This document shows, in pieces, positions 51,995 to 62,155 of a stretch of 64,000 bases of DNA. Position 1 is the stretch's first letter. Each line of letters starts with the position of its first letter. The notes under the pieces are model-generated. The model made no database searches. It saw only the letters and a program-made list of their open reading frames with translations, and was not told the origin of the DNA. The DNA comes from Thalassobellus sediminis. Lineage in GTDB: Bacteria; Bacteroidota; Bacteroidia; Flavobacteriales; Flavobacteriaceae. A program made the position numbers and the translations under genes. The stretch spans positions 1 through 64,000 of the forward strand of contig NZ_JBISCD010000034.1 of NCBI RefSeq assembly GCF_044386045.1. The letters run 5' to 3'.

Positions 51995-54900
51995 ATGAAA
52001 AAACTAAAACTATTATTAATAGCCATGTTGCTATGTTTTTCATCAATCTCATGGGCGCAAGATAGTGTGTCTGGAGTTGTAACGGATGCTAATGATGTTC
52101 CTATACCAGGAGTAAATGTCGTTATTAAAGGTACTACAACGGGAAGTGCTACAGATTTTGATGGAAATTATGCAATTAAAGCCAATGTGGGAGACGTGCT
52201 TAGTTTCTCTTACCTTGGTTATGAAACATTAGAGCTTACTTATAATGGAGGATCTAAACTGGATGCAAAATTAAGTGAGGATGCTGCTCAATTAGATGAG
52301 GTAGTTGTTATTGGTTACGGTTCTGTAAAGAAAAGTGATTTAACAGGTTCTGTTGCTCAAATTAGTTCTAAGACTATACAGCAAGCAAATAAGGTAGATG
52401 CTGTTTCAGCATTACAAGGTCAAGCGCCTGGTGTTGTTATTCAACGTACTGATAATAAGCCTGGTTCAGGTGGGTTTAATATACGTATTCGTGGAGCTAG
52501 TACAATTAACACAAATGATAGTAATGGATTTAATCCTGGACAAAACCCATTATTTATTGTAGATGGGATTTTTGTAGATGATATTTCATTTTTGAATCCT
52601 GCAGATATTAGTAATATGAATGTCCTTAAAGATGCATCAGCTACTGCTGTATACGGTTCAAGAGGAAGTAATGGTGTGGTTTTAATAGAAACCAAGCGTG
52701 GAAAAAGCGGGAAATTAAAAGTCGATTACAGTAATTATGTAGGTTTTAAACAAGCATATCATATGCCGTCATTGTTTAATGGAGCAGAATATGTTGAGTT
52801 TATTAAAGATGTAGCCGTTGGTGCAGAGTTTGTTTCAGGAAATACGAGTTATAGAGCGAGTGATGTCGATCTTACGGCAGGAATATTTGATGCTGAAGAA
52901 CAACAAAATGTTGCTGATGGTATAAGTACTGATTGGGTAGATTTAATTACTAGAAATGGGTTTCAAACAAACCATACACTTGGATTAAGTGGAGGTAATG
53001 AAAACACTACTTATTCGGCTGGTTTGGCTTATACGCAAGATGAAGGTACTGTAGCAGGAGAAGATTATACAAGGTATAATGTTAGAGGAAGTTTGAATAG
53101 TGATCTTTCTGATTGGCTTAATGTAAGTGTAAGTAATTATATCACTACCGCTATTCAAAATGAAGGAAGTAGGGAGGCGTTTAGAAGTGCTGTAAGATTA
53201 AAACCTATAGGTCGTCCATATAATGATGATGGGTCTTTGCGTTTTTTTCCAACAAATAAGGAAACTCAAATTACAAATCCAATATTTGATACTCAAAATA
53301 TTACAAGAGAAACAAAATTTTTACAGTATATAGGAGATATAGCAGTGCAAATAAAGCCTATAGAAGCTTTAACTATTACTTCTAAATTTTCGCCTAATAT
53401 TAAATATAGCCGTTATGGTGAATACCGTGGACTGTATTCAAAAAGTGTTAGTGGTAATGCTTCAAACAGAAGAGCTGTTGTAAATAATTCTAACTACTTC
53501 TCTTATTCTTGGGATAATATATTTAACTATAAGTTTAATAAAGGAGTTCATGCACTTGACGTAACAGGTGTGATTTCAAGATTTTTAGAGCGTTCTGAAG
53601 GTTATAATAATCAAGTTAGAAATTTTACTACAGATGATTTTACATTTTATAATCTAGGTGCAGGTCTTGATATTAGAGATGTTTCAAGTGGTTTTTCTAA
53701 ACAATCTTTAGAATCTTACACGGGTAGAATAAACTACACACTTATGGATAAGTACCTGTTTACAGTAACAGGACGTTATGATGGGGCTTCTATTCTTGCA
53801 GAAGATAATAAATGGGCATTTTTCCCATCAGCAGCTTTTGCTTGGAAAATGATGGATGAAGATTTTATGCAAAATCAACAAACGTTTTCTAATGCTAAAC
53901 TTAGGTTAAGTTATGGACAAACTGGTAACAATGGTCAAGGAGGCGGATTAGGTCCTTTAAAATCACAGTCACTTATTGCAGCTAGCGCTACTAATTTAGG
54001 AGATAGTTCAGTGTCTGGTGCTTATATTACTGGTATAGCAAACAAGGATCTTTCTTGGGAAAAAACGACAGAGATAAACGTAGGTTTTGATTTTGGATTC
54101 ATGAATAATAGAATTAATGGTTCTATTGATGTTTATGATAGACAAAATACTGATATTATTTTTGGTAAAGAATTACCAGCGGTTACTGGGTTTACTAGAA
54201 TATTTGAAAACATTGGAGAGTCTAGTAATAAAGGAATTGAGATTGCCTTAAATACAACAATAATTGATAAAGGTGATTTTAAATGGACTACCAATTTAAA
54301 TTTTGCTTCAAATAAGAACGAACTTAAAAAATTAGCTAAAGATCAAGATATCTTTTTTAACGTAGGTGGAACAAGTCTTATTCATAGAGTAGGTGAGCCA
54401 ATAGGTGCTATTTTTGATTATGAATTTGCTGGTATTTGGCAATTAGATGAAGAAGCTGAAGCAGCAACATTCGGGCAATATCCTGGTCAAGTAAAAGTAA
54501 CTGATGTTAATAATGATGGTCAAATTACATCTGATGACAGAAAAGTAATTGGGCAAGTAACTCCTAAATGGACAGGCGGTTTTACAAGTACTATGAACTA
54601 TAAAAACTTTGACTTTTCATTCATGATAAATACAAGTCAAGGCGCTAAAATGAGAAGTAATTTTCATGCAAACTATTCTTGGGGATGGGGTAATCAAGCT
54701 CAAAGAACCTTTAACGGTTATAATGTAGATTACTGGACACCTGAAAGTCCTTCAAATACATGGCATCAACCAGGTAATGCTGGTCCTTATCGTAATGCTA
54801 TTCAATATAAAGATATATCATTCACTAAAGTAGGGTTTATAACTTTAGGGTATAAACTTCCTTCTCAAATATTAGAAAAGCTTAAAATAAACAGTTTAAG

Positions 54901-55036
54901 AGTTTATACTACGGTACAAAATCCTTTTGTGTTTACTGATTACGATGGATGGGATCCTGAAAATGCAGGAAGAAACCAATGGGGTGCAGCATTTATGTCA
55001 CGTACAATTATGACAGGTATTAATTTAAGCTTCTAA
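51995..55036 (+). CDS. SusC/RagA-family TonB-dependent glycan transporter
   Basis: 1013 residues. Signal peptide ending SWAQ (about 22). A carboxypeptidase-regulatory-like domain at about 25-100 (VSGVVTDANDVPIPGVNVVIKG) is followed by the plug with DEVVVIGYGSVKKSDLTGSV and LQGQAPGVVIQR. The SusC signature ISNMNVLKDASATAVYGSRGSNGVVLIETK comes next, then a 22-strand type barrel ending FMSRTIMTGINLSF. It imports oligosaccharides across the outer membrane using TonB energy, with SusD as lid. It begins the main operon of the locus; susD follows 27 bases later. The glycan is inferred from the neighbouring enzymes only. Confidence 0.95.
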   Translation: MKKLKLLLIAMLLCFSSISWAQDSVSGVVTDANDVPIPGVNVVIKGTTTGSATDFDGNYAIKANVGDVLSFSYLGYETLELTYNGGSKLDAKLSEDAAQLDEVVVIGYGSVKKSDLTGSVAQISSKTIQQANKVDAVSALQGQAPGVVIQRTDNKPGSGGFNIRIRGASTINTNDSNGFNPGQNPLFIVDGIFVDDISFLNPADISNMNVLKDASATAVYGSRGSNGVVLIETKRGKSGKLKVDYSNYVGFKQAYHMPSLFNGAEYVEFIKDVAVGAEFVSGNTSYRASDVDLTAGIFDAEEQQNVADGISTDWVDLITRNGFQTNHTLGLSGGNENTTYSAGLAYTQDEGTVAGEDYTRYNVRGSLNSDLSDWLNVSVSNYITTAIQNEGSREAFRSAVRLKPIGRPYNDDGSLRFFPTNKETQITNPIFDTQNITRETKFLQYIGDIAVQIKPIEALTITSKFSPNIKYSRYGEYRGLYSKSVSGNASNRRAVVNNSNYFSYSWDNIFNYKFNKGVHALDVTGVISRFLERSEGYNNQVRNFTTDDFTFYNLGAGLDIRDVSSGFSKQSLESYTGRINYTLMDKYLFTVTGRYDGASILAEDNKWAFFPSAAFAWKMMDEDFMQNQQTFSNAKLRLSYGQTGNNGQGGGLGPLKSQSLIAASATNLGDSSVSGAYITGIANKDLSWEKTTEINVGFDFGFMNNRINGSIDVYDRQNTDIIFGKELPAVTGFTRIFENIGESSNKGIEIALNTTIIDKGDFKWTTNLNFASNKNELKKLAKDQDIFFNVGGTSLIHRVGEPIGAIFDYEFAGIWQLDEEAEAATFGQYPGQVKVTDVNNDGQITSDDRKVIGQVTPKWTGGFTSTMNYKNFDFSFMINTSQGAKMRSNFHANYSWGWGNQAQRTFNGYNVDYWTPESPSNTWHQPGNAGPYRNAIQYKDISFTKVGFITLGYKLPSQILEKLKINSLRVYTTVQNPFVFTDYDGWDPENAGRNQWGAAFMSRTIMTGINLSF

Positions 55037-55063
55037 CTAATAATTAAATTAAATTTAAGAAAA

Positions 55064-56692
55064 ATGAAAAACATTAATTATAAATTAATTTTAATACTGC
55101 TTGTTATAGCAGTGTTTAGTACGGGTTGTGAAAGCTTCCTAGAAGAAGAGAATAACTCATCATTAACTATAGAAACAGCTGTTTTAAAATCTGAAACTTT
55201 TGATCAATTAGTAGCGTCTGTTTACGAAAGATCTAGAGAAGCTACAACTAGTTACGCTCCAGATATGTATTATATGCTTGAAGACTTAGGTACAGATATC
55301 GTTACAAGAGGAACAGCAATTTCTGGAGTAAGTGATATTAATGATTATGTGAATTTTAATCCGTTAAATGGGGTAGTATATATATATTGGTCGAATCAAT
55401 ATAGTATAATTTCTGCAGCAAATATTGTTTTAGATAATGCAGATTTAATTGAAGGCGTTGATGCTGGTGTTAAAACGACAGGAATAGCTGAAGCTAAATT
55501 TTTTAGAGCATTGTCTTATTTTAATTTAGTAGAAAACTATGGAGGAGTGCCATTGGTGCTTAACCAAGTTTCTAGCCCTGATACAGATTACACTCGTGCT
55601 ACAGAAGAAGCTGTTTATACACAAATAGTTCAAGACCTTCAAGATGCTTTAGCAGGTGTTCCTTCAACAGTAAGTGAATATGGAAGGGTGACTAAGGATG
55701 CGGTAAGACATTTTATGTCAAAAGTATTATTAACTAGAGGTTACAAAACTTTTGGTTCTGGAGCAGATTTTACTCAGGCTGCAGCATTAGCAGAAACAGT
55801 AATTTCAAGCCATCCTTTAGTTCCTTCATTTGCTAATTTAGTAGATATAAGTAACCAAAGAAACTCTGAAGTTGTATTTTCATATTTATTTGGAAGTAAT
55901 TCAGTTAGTAGAGGTTGGGGTAATTCAAGACACATGTTATACCAGTTTAGATTTTTTGACTATCCTGGTTTAACAAGAACACTTAAAGGGTTAGATCCTA
56001 TGCCAACACCATTCTTTTATAGTCTTTTTGATGATGCAGATGAAAGAGCAGAAGCTACATTTACAAGAGAAATTTATGCTACTCAAGATTATACTGGGAA
56101 AAATGGTGAAGCAGTATCTGCAGGAGAATTAGCTATATTGTTACCGAAAACAGCTTGGACTCAAGCAGAGATTGATGCTGTGCCTTATGCAGTAATAAAC
56201 CCAGGTACTTATTTTACAAGTGATGGTATTACACCAGTACATTACCCACAGTTTATAAAATTTGAAGACCCATCGGTACCATTTACACAACCAGATCAAT
56301 CTTCACAAGGAGAAAGAGATATGGTTATGATGCGATCTGGGGAATCTTATTTAATTGCTGCTGAAGCATATTTACAAGCTTCTAATGCAACTGATGCTGC
56401 TGCAAGACTTACAACGTTAAGATCTAGAGCAGGTTTAACTACACCTGTTGTAGCAGGAGATGTTGATTTAGATTTTATTCTTGATGAAAGAGCTAGAGAG
56501 TTAGCAGGTGAAGTTAATAGATGGATGGATTTAAAAAGAACAGGAAAGTTAATTGAAAGAACTTTAATACATAATCCACATGCAGCATTTAATAATGCTT
56601 TGGAAGCAAAACATCTTTTACGTCCTATTCCTCAAAAAGAAATAGATATTACTGGAGGTAGTATTACACAAAACCCTAATTACGATAATTAA
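55064..56692 (+). CDS. SusD/RagB-family glycan-binding lipoprotein
   Basis: 542 residues with a lipobox (STGC, Cys about 22) and the CESFLEEE start typical of SusD. TPR-like helices include AAANIVLDNADLI and GIAEAKFFRALSYFNLVENYGGVPLVL, which is the family's strongest motif. The C-terminal RPIPQKEIDITGGSITQNPNY is the SusD ending. It is a surface lipoprotein that caps the SusC barrel and binds the glycan. A weak hairpin at 56740 separates it from the enzyme genes. Confidence 0.95.
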   Translation: MKNINYKLILILLVIAVFSTGCESFLEEENNSSLTIETAVLKSETFDQLVASVYERSREATTSYAPDMYYMLEDLGTDIVTRGTAISGVSDINDYVNFNPLNGVVYIYWSNQYSIISAANIVLDNADLIEGVDAGVKTTGIAEAKFFRALSYFNLVENYGGVPLVLNQVSSPDTDYTRATEEAVYTQIVQDLQDALAGVPSTVSEYGRVTKDAVRHFMSKVLLTRGYKTFGSGADFTQAAALAETVISSHPLVPSFANLVDISNQRNSEVVFSYLFGSNSVSRGWGNSRHMLYQFRFFDYPGLTRTLKGLDPMPTPFFYSLFDDADERAEATFTREIYATQDYTGKNGEAVSAGELAILLPKTAWTQAEIDAVPYAVINPGTYFTSDGITPVHYPQFIKFEDPSVPFTQPDQSSQGERDMVMMRSGESYLIAAEAYLQASNATDAAARLTTLRSRAGLTTPVVAGDVDLDFILDERARELAGEVNRWMDLKRTGKLIERTLIHNPHAAFNNALEAKHLLRPIPQKEIDITGGSITQNPNYDN

Positions 56693-56739
56693 TAGCACAA
56701 GTAAGAATTTGAATAGTTGAGTTTAGTTTTTAGATATAG

Positions 56740-56772
56740 GCAGGCGAGTTAAATTGCCTGCTTATATTTTTT
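56740..56772 (+). terminator. Weak hairpin after susD
   Basis: GCAGGC (56740-56745) pairs with GCCTGC (56756-56761), followed by TTATATTTTTT. It may partly end transcription after susCD and so lower enzyme expression relative to transport genes, a common pattern in such loci. The gap to the next gene is 229 bases. Confidence 0.4.
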
Positions 56773-56921
56773 ATAAATTAAATAAAAACATAAACACCTT
56801 CTTGTCAGTGTTTTAGATGAATATCAGTGTCAAGCTTAAGACATTAAAATAAGTCTCATTTCTATAAGAATTAAATAGAAAGTTTAGCCCAAATATTAAG
56901 GTTGTCATAGATTAGAAGTCA

Positions 56922-59243
56922 ATGAAATTGAATAGAATTTATATTAAAAGAAATATTGTAATAGTATTGTTTTTTCTTTTTTTCATATCCTGTAAGGAAG
57001 AAAAAATAACAACTATAGAAAACACACAATTTGTCGATAATGTGTATCCATTACTTGATACAGAAAATTCTAGATGGTTTTTCTTTTCTTCTGCTAGTCG
57101 TCCTTTCGGAATGGTTAATTTAAGTCCAGATACAGAAATAAATGGTGCATGGGGATCTGGTTATCGATTTTCTAAAGACACCATAAAAGGGTATAGTCAT
57201 ATTCATGCTTGGCAAATGTCTGGTTTATCTGTATTGCCAGTTACAGTTGATAAATCAAATAAAAAAAATATATACAAAGATTTTTATTCAAAATTCTCGC
57301 ATGATAAAGAAAAGGTGTCTCCTGGTTATCATTATGTTGAGCTAAATAGATACGCTATAAAAACAGAATTAACAAGCACAAAAAGAGTAGGTTTTCATAA
57401 GTATACATATCCTAATAAAAAGATTCAAAAATCAATACTTTTTAATCTTAACACCATGTTAGGACCATGTGAAAACATGGAAGGGGTATTAAATAAGGAT
57501 AACGATAAAGAACTTTCGGGCAAATTTGTGATGAAGCCAACGCATCGTCGTATAAAACCGTTAACTGCGTATTTTAAAATAAAATTAAATGTTCCTGTTA
57601 CATCCATAGAACAAGATAGTGTTACAAAAAATTACTTGATTAATTTAAATGAATTAGATCAAGACGTATTAATGAAAGTAGGTATCTCTTATACCTCTGT
57701 TGAAAATGCGAATATTAATATTCAAGAAGAATTACCACATTGGGATTTTAATAAAGTTGTAAATCAATCAAAAACAGAGTGGAATAATTTATTAGGAAGA
57801 ATAGAAGTAGAAGGCGGTACAGAAAAAGAACAAAGACGTTTTTATACAGATTTATGGCATGCATTACAAGGACGCAGAACTATTAGTGATTTTAATGGTG
57901 CATATCCAGATAATATAGGTTCAGAATTTAGAATAGGTCAAATTCCTCTTGGTGTAGATGGTAAACCTAAGTTTAATCAATATAACTCCGATTCTTTTTG
58001 GGGTGCTCAATGGACTATAAATACACTTTGGGGTCTTGTTTACCCTGACGTTATGGAAGATTTTACACAGTCTTTAATGCAATATTATAAAGATGGTGGT
58101 ATAATTCCTCGCGGACCTTCAGGAGGCGATTATACTTATGTTATGACAGGAGCTTCTTCAACGCCTTTTATAGTAAGTGCTATTCAAAAAGGACTTATAA
58201 AAACCGATTTAGAGGGTGTTTATCAAGCACTTAAAAAGAACCATATGCAAGGTGGTATTATGGGGAAAGCAGGTTATGAGCATCTTACTAACTTAGGAGG
58301 TGGTTTAAAATATTATTTAGATAAAGGTTATGTGCCTCATCCATTACCAGAAGGCGACAGTTATGGAATACATTTAGATGGGTCTAGTCAAACTATGGAG
58401 TATGCTTATCAAGATTGGACTTTAGCACAATTAGCTAAAAAGTTAGGACATGTTGAGGACTATAATTACTTTTTGAAGCGTTCTGAAAATTATAAAAACG
58501 TATTTAATAAAGAAGCCGGTTGGATGGCGCCTAAAAATATAGATGGTGAATGGAATGTGGATTTCGATCCTTATCAATATGAAAATGGCTTTATTGAATC
58601 TAATGCTGCACAATCAACATGGTTTGTACCTCATGATATTGATGGTTTAGCGACTTTAATGGGAGGTAAAGAAAAAGCAGTAGAAAAATTAAATACCCAA
58701 TTTAAAACGGCCGAAAAATTAAAATTCACATCAGGAACATCACATGCAGCAGAATTACACCCAGAATATTCTCGAATTCCTGTAAATTTTGGTAATCAAC
58801 CATCGATGCAAACAGCTCATATTTTTAATCAATTAGGACGACATGATCTTGCTCAGTATTGGACAAGGAAAGTGGTGAAAGAAACCTTTAGTGGTTTAGC
58901 TCCAAATACAGGTTATAATGGTGATGAAGATCAAGGTTTAATGGGTAGTTTAAATGTATTAATGAAAATTGGATTGTTTCAAATGAATGGAGGAACAGAA
59001 GAAAATCCAGAATATCAAATAGGAAGCCCAATTTTCGATAAGATATCAATACAGTTACATCCAGATTATTATTTAGGAAAAGAGTTTGTAATTAAAACTC
59101 AAAATAATTCATTAGAAAATGTATTTGTAAATAGTGTCGAAATTAAGGGGGAACCTGTTAATGATTATACTATTAAACATAGAGATATTACAAATGGTGG
59201 CGAAATACTATTAGAGATGACAAACAAATCTATAGAAAAATAA
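56922..59243 (+). CDS. GH92-family glycosidase, lipoprotein, divergent
   Basis: 773 residues with a lipobox (FISC, Cys about 24). The GH92 N-terminal domain (ENSRWFFFSSASRPFGMVNLSPDTEINGAW, YSHIHAWQMSGL) and the (alpha/alpha)6 barrel (FWGAQWTINTLWGLVYPDVMEDF, GSSQTMEYAYQDWTLAQLAKKLG) are recognisable. GH92 enzymes are calcium-dependent exo-alpha-mannosidases. The usual GNDDxG catalytic-base region reads GDEDQG here, and the following SAWYV-like stretch reads MGSLNVLMKIGLF. The protein is therefore a divergent member that may have another substrate or altered activity. It is followed 37 bases later by a second GH92 gene. Confidence 0.85.
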   Translation: MKLNRIYIKRNIVIVLFFLFFISCKEEKITTIENTQFVDNVYPLLDTENSRWFFFSSASRPFGMVNLSPDTEINGAWGSGYRFSKDTIKGYSHIHAWQMSGLSVLPVTVDKSNKKNIYKDFYSKFSHDKEKVSPGYHYVELNRYAIKTELTSTKRVGFHKYTYPNKKIQKSILFNLNTMLGPCENMEGVLNKDNDKELSGKFVMKPTHRRIKPLTAYFKIKLNVPVTSIEQDSVTKNYLINLNELDQDVLMKVGISYTSVENANINIQEELPHWDFNKVVNQSKTEWNNLLGRIEVEGGTEKEQRRFYTDLWHALQGRRTISDFNGAYPDNIGSEFRIGQIPLGVDGKPKFNQYNSDSFWGAQWTINTLWGLVYPDVMEDFTQSLMQYYKDGGIIPRGPSGGDYTYVMTGASSTPFIVSAIQKGLIKTDLEGVYQALKKNHMQGGIMGKAGYEHLTNLGGGLKYYLDKGYVPHPLPEGDSYGIHLDGSSQTMEYAYQDWTLAQLAKKLGHVEDYNYFLKRSENYKNVFNKEAGWMAPKNIDGEWNVDFDPYQYENGFIESNAAQSTWFVPHDIDGLATLMGGKEKAVEKLNTQFKTAEKLKFTSGTSHAAELHPEYSRIPVNFGNQPSMQTAHIFNQLGRHDLAQYWTRKVVKETFSGLAPNTGYNGDEDQGLMGSLNVLMKIGLFQMNGGTEENPEYQIGSPIFDKISIQLHPDYYLGKEFVIKTQNNSLENVFVNSVEIKGEPVNDYTIKHRDITNGGEILLEMTNKSIEK

Positions 59244-59280
59244 AATTCATTACTTACTGAAAAAAGATAAATCTAAACAC

Positions 59281-61557
59281 ATGAAAAAAGGAATAGTATT
59301 AGCATTTTTTATTGGAATGTTTTCATTGTTTTCTAATATCAGTAATGCGCAAGATGTGCTTCATAAATATATAGACCCTATGATAGGGTCAGAAGGAGTA
59401 GGGCGTGTTTTTATAGGTCCATCTTGCCCTTATGGTATGGTAAAACCAAGTCCAGATTGTACCGCATCTCCAAATAGTGGCTGGAAACCAATGCCTATGG
59501 AAGTAACAGGTTTTAGTCAAGTACATGTAAGCGGTACAGGTGGAGGCCCTAAATATGGTAACATACAAGTTATGCCATTTTCAGGTGCTTTAGATAAGTT
59601 AGACCAAACATCTCACAGAGCTGAAGAACATGTGAAGCTAGGGTATTATCAATCTGTTTTCAAAGAAAATAATATAAAAACAGAAATTACAACTTCAGAG
59701 AAAGTAGCTTTTTATAAAATAACATATCCAGAAAACTCAAGTAAAGATTTTAAAATCGACCCCGGTTTTTTCTTAGGAGAAAAAGAAATTCCTAACAGCC
59801 GAGAATCTCAACAATTTGTAGGGTCTGAAATTGAAATCGTTTCAGATACTGAAGTTAGAGGATATAGCAGAATTAGAGGCGGTTGGAATAATGGTCGTGC
59901 ATACACCGTTTATTTTTGGGCAGTTTTTGATCAACCCATTGCAAAATACGTTACTTGGAAAAATGGGAAGCTCTATGCTAATCAGACAGCACAATATGAT
60001 TCTAGTCAAAAAACAGGTGCTTTACTTTCTTTTGGAAACCAAGGGAGTCAAGAGCTTCATGTTAAAATAGGGGTTTCGTATTTAAGTGCTTTAAAGGCAA
60101 AAAATAATATTGAAAAAGAGATTCCGCATTGGAATTTTAATACTGTTTTATCATCTTTAGAAAATAAATGGGAACAGATAATAAATAAAATTACACTGGC
60201 TCCAAGTACATCTCTAGATTACAAAAAAATGTTTTATACAGGGTTGTATCATACCATGTTGATGCCTGTAGATAGGTCGGGTGAAAACCCATTATGGAAT
60301 GAAGTACCTTATTATGATGATTTTTATTGTATTTGGGACACTTTTAGAACCTCTAGCCCCTTAATAACACTTATAGATCCAGAACGTGAAGTTGAAATTG
60401 TTAACGCGATGCTTAATATTTATGAACGTGACGGATATCTGCCTGAAGGTAGAAGTGGTAATGATAACGGGCGTACACAAGGCGGGTCGAATGCAGAAAC
60501 AGTAATTGCAGATGCTTTTGTTAAAAATTTAAAAGGTATAGATTATGAACTCGCATTAAAAGCGATGCTTAAAGATGCTGAAGTGCCTCCAGGAGGAAAT
60601 GAAGAAGCAGAAGGACGAGGTGGTTTAGTCGAGTATTTAAATCTAGGTTATATCCCTTACGGAATTCCTAGAGCAGGAAATAGAACCATCGATTATGCTT
60701 ACAACGATTACAACATTGCAACCGTTGCAAAAGGCTTAGGATATAACGATATTTACGAGCGTTATATGAAACAATCTAGCTACTGGGAAAACTTATGGAG
60801 AGACGATTATGAAGATGAAGGATTTAAGGGTTTTATTATGCCTAAAGATGAAGATGGTAATTGGTTAGATGATATTGTTTTTGGAAGTTCTAAAATTCAA
60901 AAACCAACATTTAAATATACAACACATGTAAAAGAATCGCCTTGGTATGTGTGCCACTGGTGTGTATTCTTTTATGAAGGCGATTCTTGGGAATATTCTT
61001 TTAGTTTGCCTCATGATATTCCAGAAATTATTAAGAAATCTGGAGGAAACGATGTGTTCAAAAATAGATTAAATACCTTTTTTGAGAAAAACTTATATAA
61101 TGTAGCTAATGAGCCTTCATTCTTAACACCTACATTGTATCATTGGATTGGTCGCCCAGATTTAAGTAGCGATAGAATTGGGAAAATCATAAGAGATAAT
61201 TTTAATGCTACACACATAGGTTTACCTGGTAATGATGATTCTGGGGCTATGTCTTCATGGTTAGCATTTCATATGATGGGTTTATATCCTAACGCAGGTC
61301 AACCGTATTATTTAATAAATACACCGTTGCTAGAGCAAACAAAAATACAGGTGCAAGACGGCGTATATTTTACAATAACAGCTAAAAGTTTATCTGCTAA
61401 AAATAAATATATAAAGCAAGCGTATTTAAATGGAGAGCCATATGATAAAGCATGGATAAATCATGACGATATTGTAAAAGGAGGCGAACTGACTTTTAAA
61501 ATGGGCTCAAAACCATCTGCTTGGGGAACTACTATTTTACCACCTAAAAAAATATAG
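59281..61557 (+). CDS. GH92-family exo-alpha-mannosidase, exported
   Basis: 758 residues with a signal peptide ending NAQ near residue 24. GH92 features: YIDPMIGSEGVGRVFIGPSCPYGMVKPSPD, GFSQVHVSGTGGGPKYGNI, the FYCIWDTFRTSSPL barrel motif and the standard GLPGNDDSGAMSSWLAFHMMGLYPNAG, with the GNDDxG acid motif intact. Where its neighbour has TMEYAYQD it has TIDYAYND. It should release alpha-linked mannose from glycans in the periplasm or at the surface; linkage cannot be predicted. It belongs to a different subgroup from the adjacent GH92 protein. Confidence 0.9.
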   Translation: MKKGIVLAFFIGMFSLFSNISNAQDVLHKYIDPMIGSEGVGRVFIGPSCPYGMVKPSPDCTASPNSGWKPMPMEVTGFSQVHVSGTGGGPKYGNIQVMPFSGALDKLDQTSHRAEEHVKLGYYQSVFKENNIKTEITTSEKVAFYKITYPENSSKDFKIDPGFFLGEKEIPNSRESQQFVGSEIEIVSDTEVRGYSRIRGGWNNGRAYTVYFWAVFDQPIAKYVTWKNGKLYANQTAQYDSSQKTGALLSFGNQGSQELHVKIGVSYLSALKAKNNIEKEIPHWNFNTVLSSLENKWEQIINKITLAPSTSLDYKKMFYTGLYHTMLMPVDRSGENPLWNEVPYYDDFYCIWDTFRTSSPLITLIDPEREVEIVNAMLNIYERDGYLPEGRSGNDNGRTQGGSNAETVIADAFVKNLKGIDYELALKAMLKDAEVPPGGNEEAEGRGGLVEYLNLGYIPYGIPRAGNRTIDYAYNDYNIATVAKGLGYNDIYERYMKQSSYWENLWRDDYEDEGFKGFIMPKDEDGNWLDDIVFGSSKIQKPTFKYTTHVKESPWYVCHWCVFFYEGDSWEYSFSLPHDIPEIIKKSGGNDVFKNRLNTFFEKNLYNVANEPSFLTPTLYHWIGRPDLSSDRIGKIIRDNFNATHIGLPGNDDSGAMSSWLAFHMMGLYPNAGQPYYLINTPLLEQTKIQVQDGVYFTITAKSLSAKNKYIKQAYLNGEPYDKAWINHDDIVKGGELTFKMGSKPSAWGTTILPPKKI

Positions 61558-61561
61558 ACAC

Positions 61562-62128
61562 ATGAAAAAACTAATTTTAATAACAGTTTGTTGTTTACTT
61601 TATAGTGCGGTAGAATCTCAAACTTATATTCCAGAAATAACAAATAATACAGAGCTGCAATATATCTGTAAATTGTATGGGCAAACAAGACCTGTGAATT
61701 TAAGACCTAAATTTGTTTCAGATACATTAATTATCGATTGGGATTTACGTAGCACAGTTAGAAAATACGCTATTTTACCCGAAGCCTTAGAAAACGGAAC
61801 AGGTTTAACTTTTAATCAAGGAGAATCTCCAGATTTATTAGTTTTAGAGCCAACAGATACGTTTTTTATGATTTCAAAAGCTGCTTTTAAAGATTTAGTT
61901 TCTAATAACAAGTTTATATATAACAATACAACTTATAATTTAGATAAAACCAAAGTAGCGAATGAAGTTGTTATTGATGATAAAATAGTAAATGTCTTGT
62001 TTGTTAAAGCTGAAATAGATGAAACAGAAATGTGGATTTTAAATAACCCTAATTTTCCATTAATTTGTAAAATTTCTAAGAATCCTCTAGGAGTAAATTG
62101 TACCTTAACTGAAATTTTAGAAAGGTAA
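61562..62128 (+). CDS. Secreted protein of unknown function in the glycan locus
   Basis: 188 residues with a clear signal peptide (LILITVCCLLYSAVES, cut near residue 19-20). The mature part is mixed beta, with segments such as LRPKFVSDTLIIDWDLRS, FNQGESPDLLVLEPTDTFFMIS, YNNTTYNLDKT and DETEMWILNNPNFPLICKI. Three cysteines remain after cleavage. No enzymatic motif or known domain was recognised. It starts five bases after the GH92 stop and ends 27 bases before GH28, so it is co-expressed with the locus. Possible roles are a small glycan-binding protein or an accessory of one of its neighbours; neither is shown. Confidence 0.75.
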   Translation: MKKLILITVCCLLYSAVESQTYIPEITNNTELQYICKLYGQTRPVNLRPKFVSDTLIIDWDLRSTVRKYAILPEALENGTGLTFNQGESPDLLVLEPTDTFFMISKAAFKDLVSNNKFIYNNTTYNLDKTKVANEVVIDDKIVNVLFVKAEIDETEMWILNNPNFPLICKISKNPLGVNCTLTEILER

Positions 62129-62155
62129 TTTAAAATTAAATTTTAATCTTTTTTT

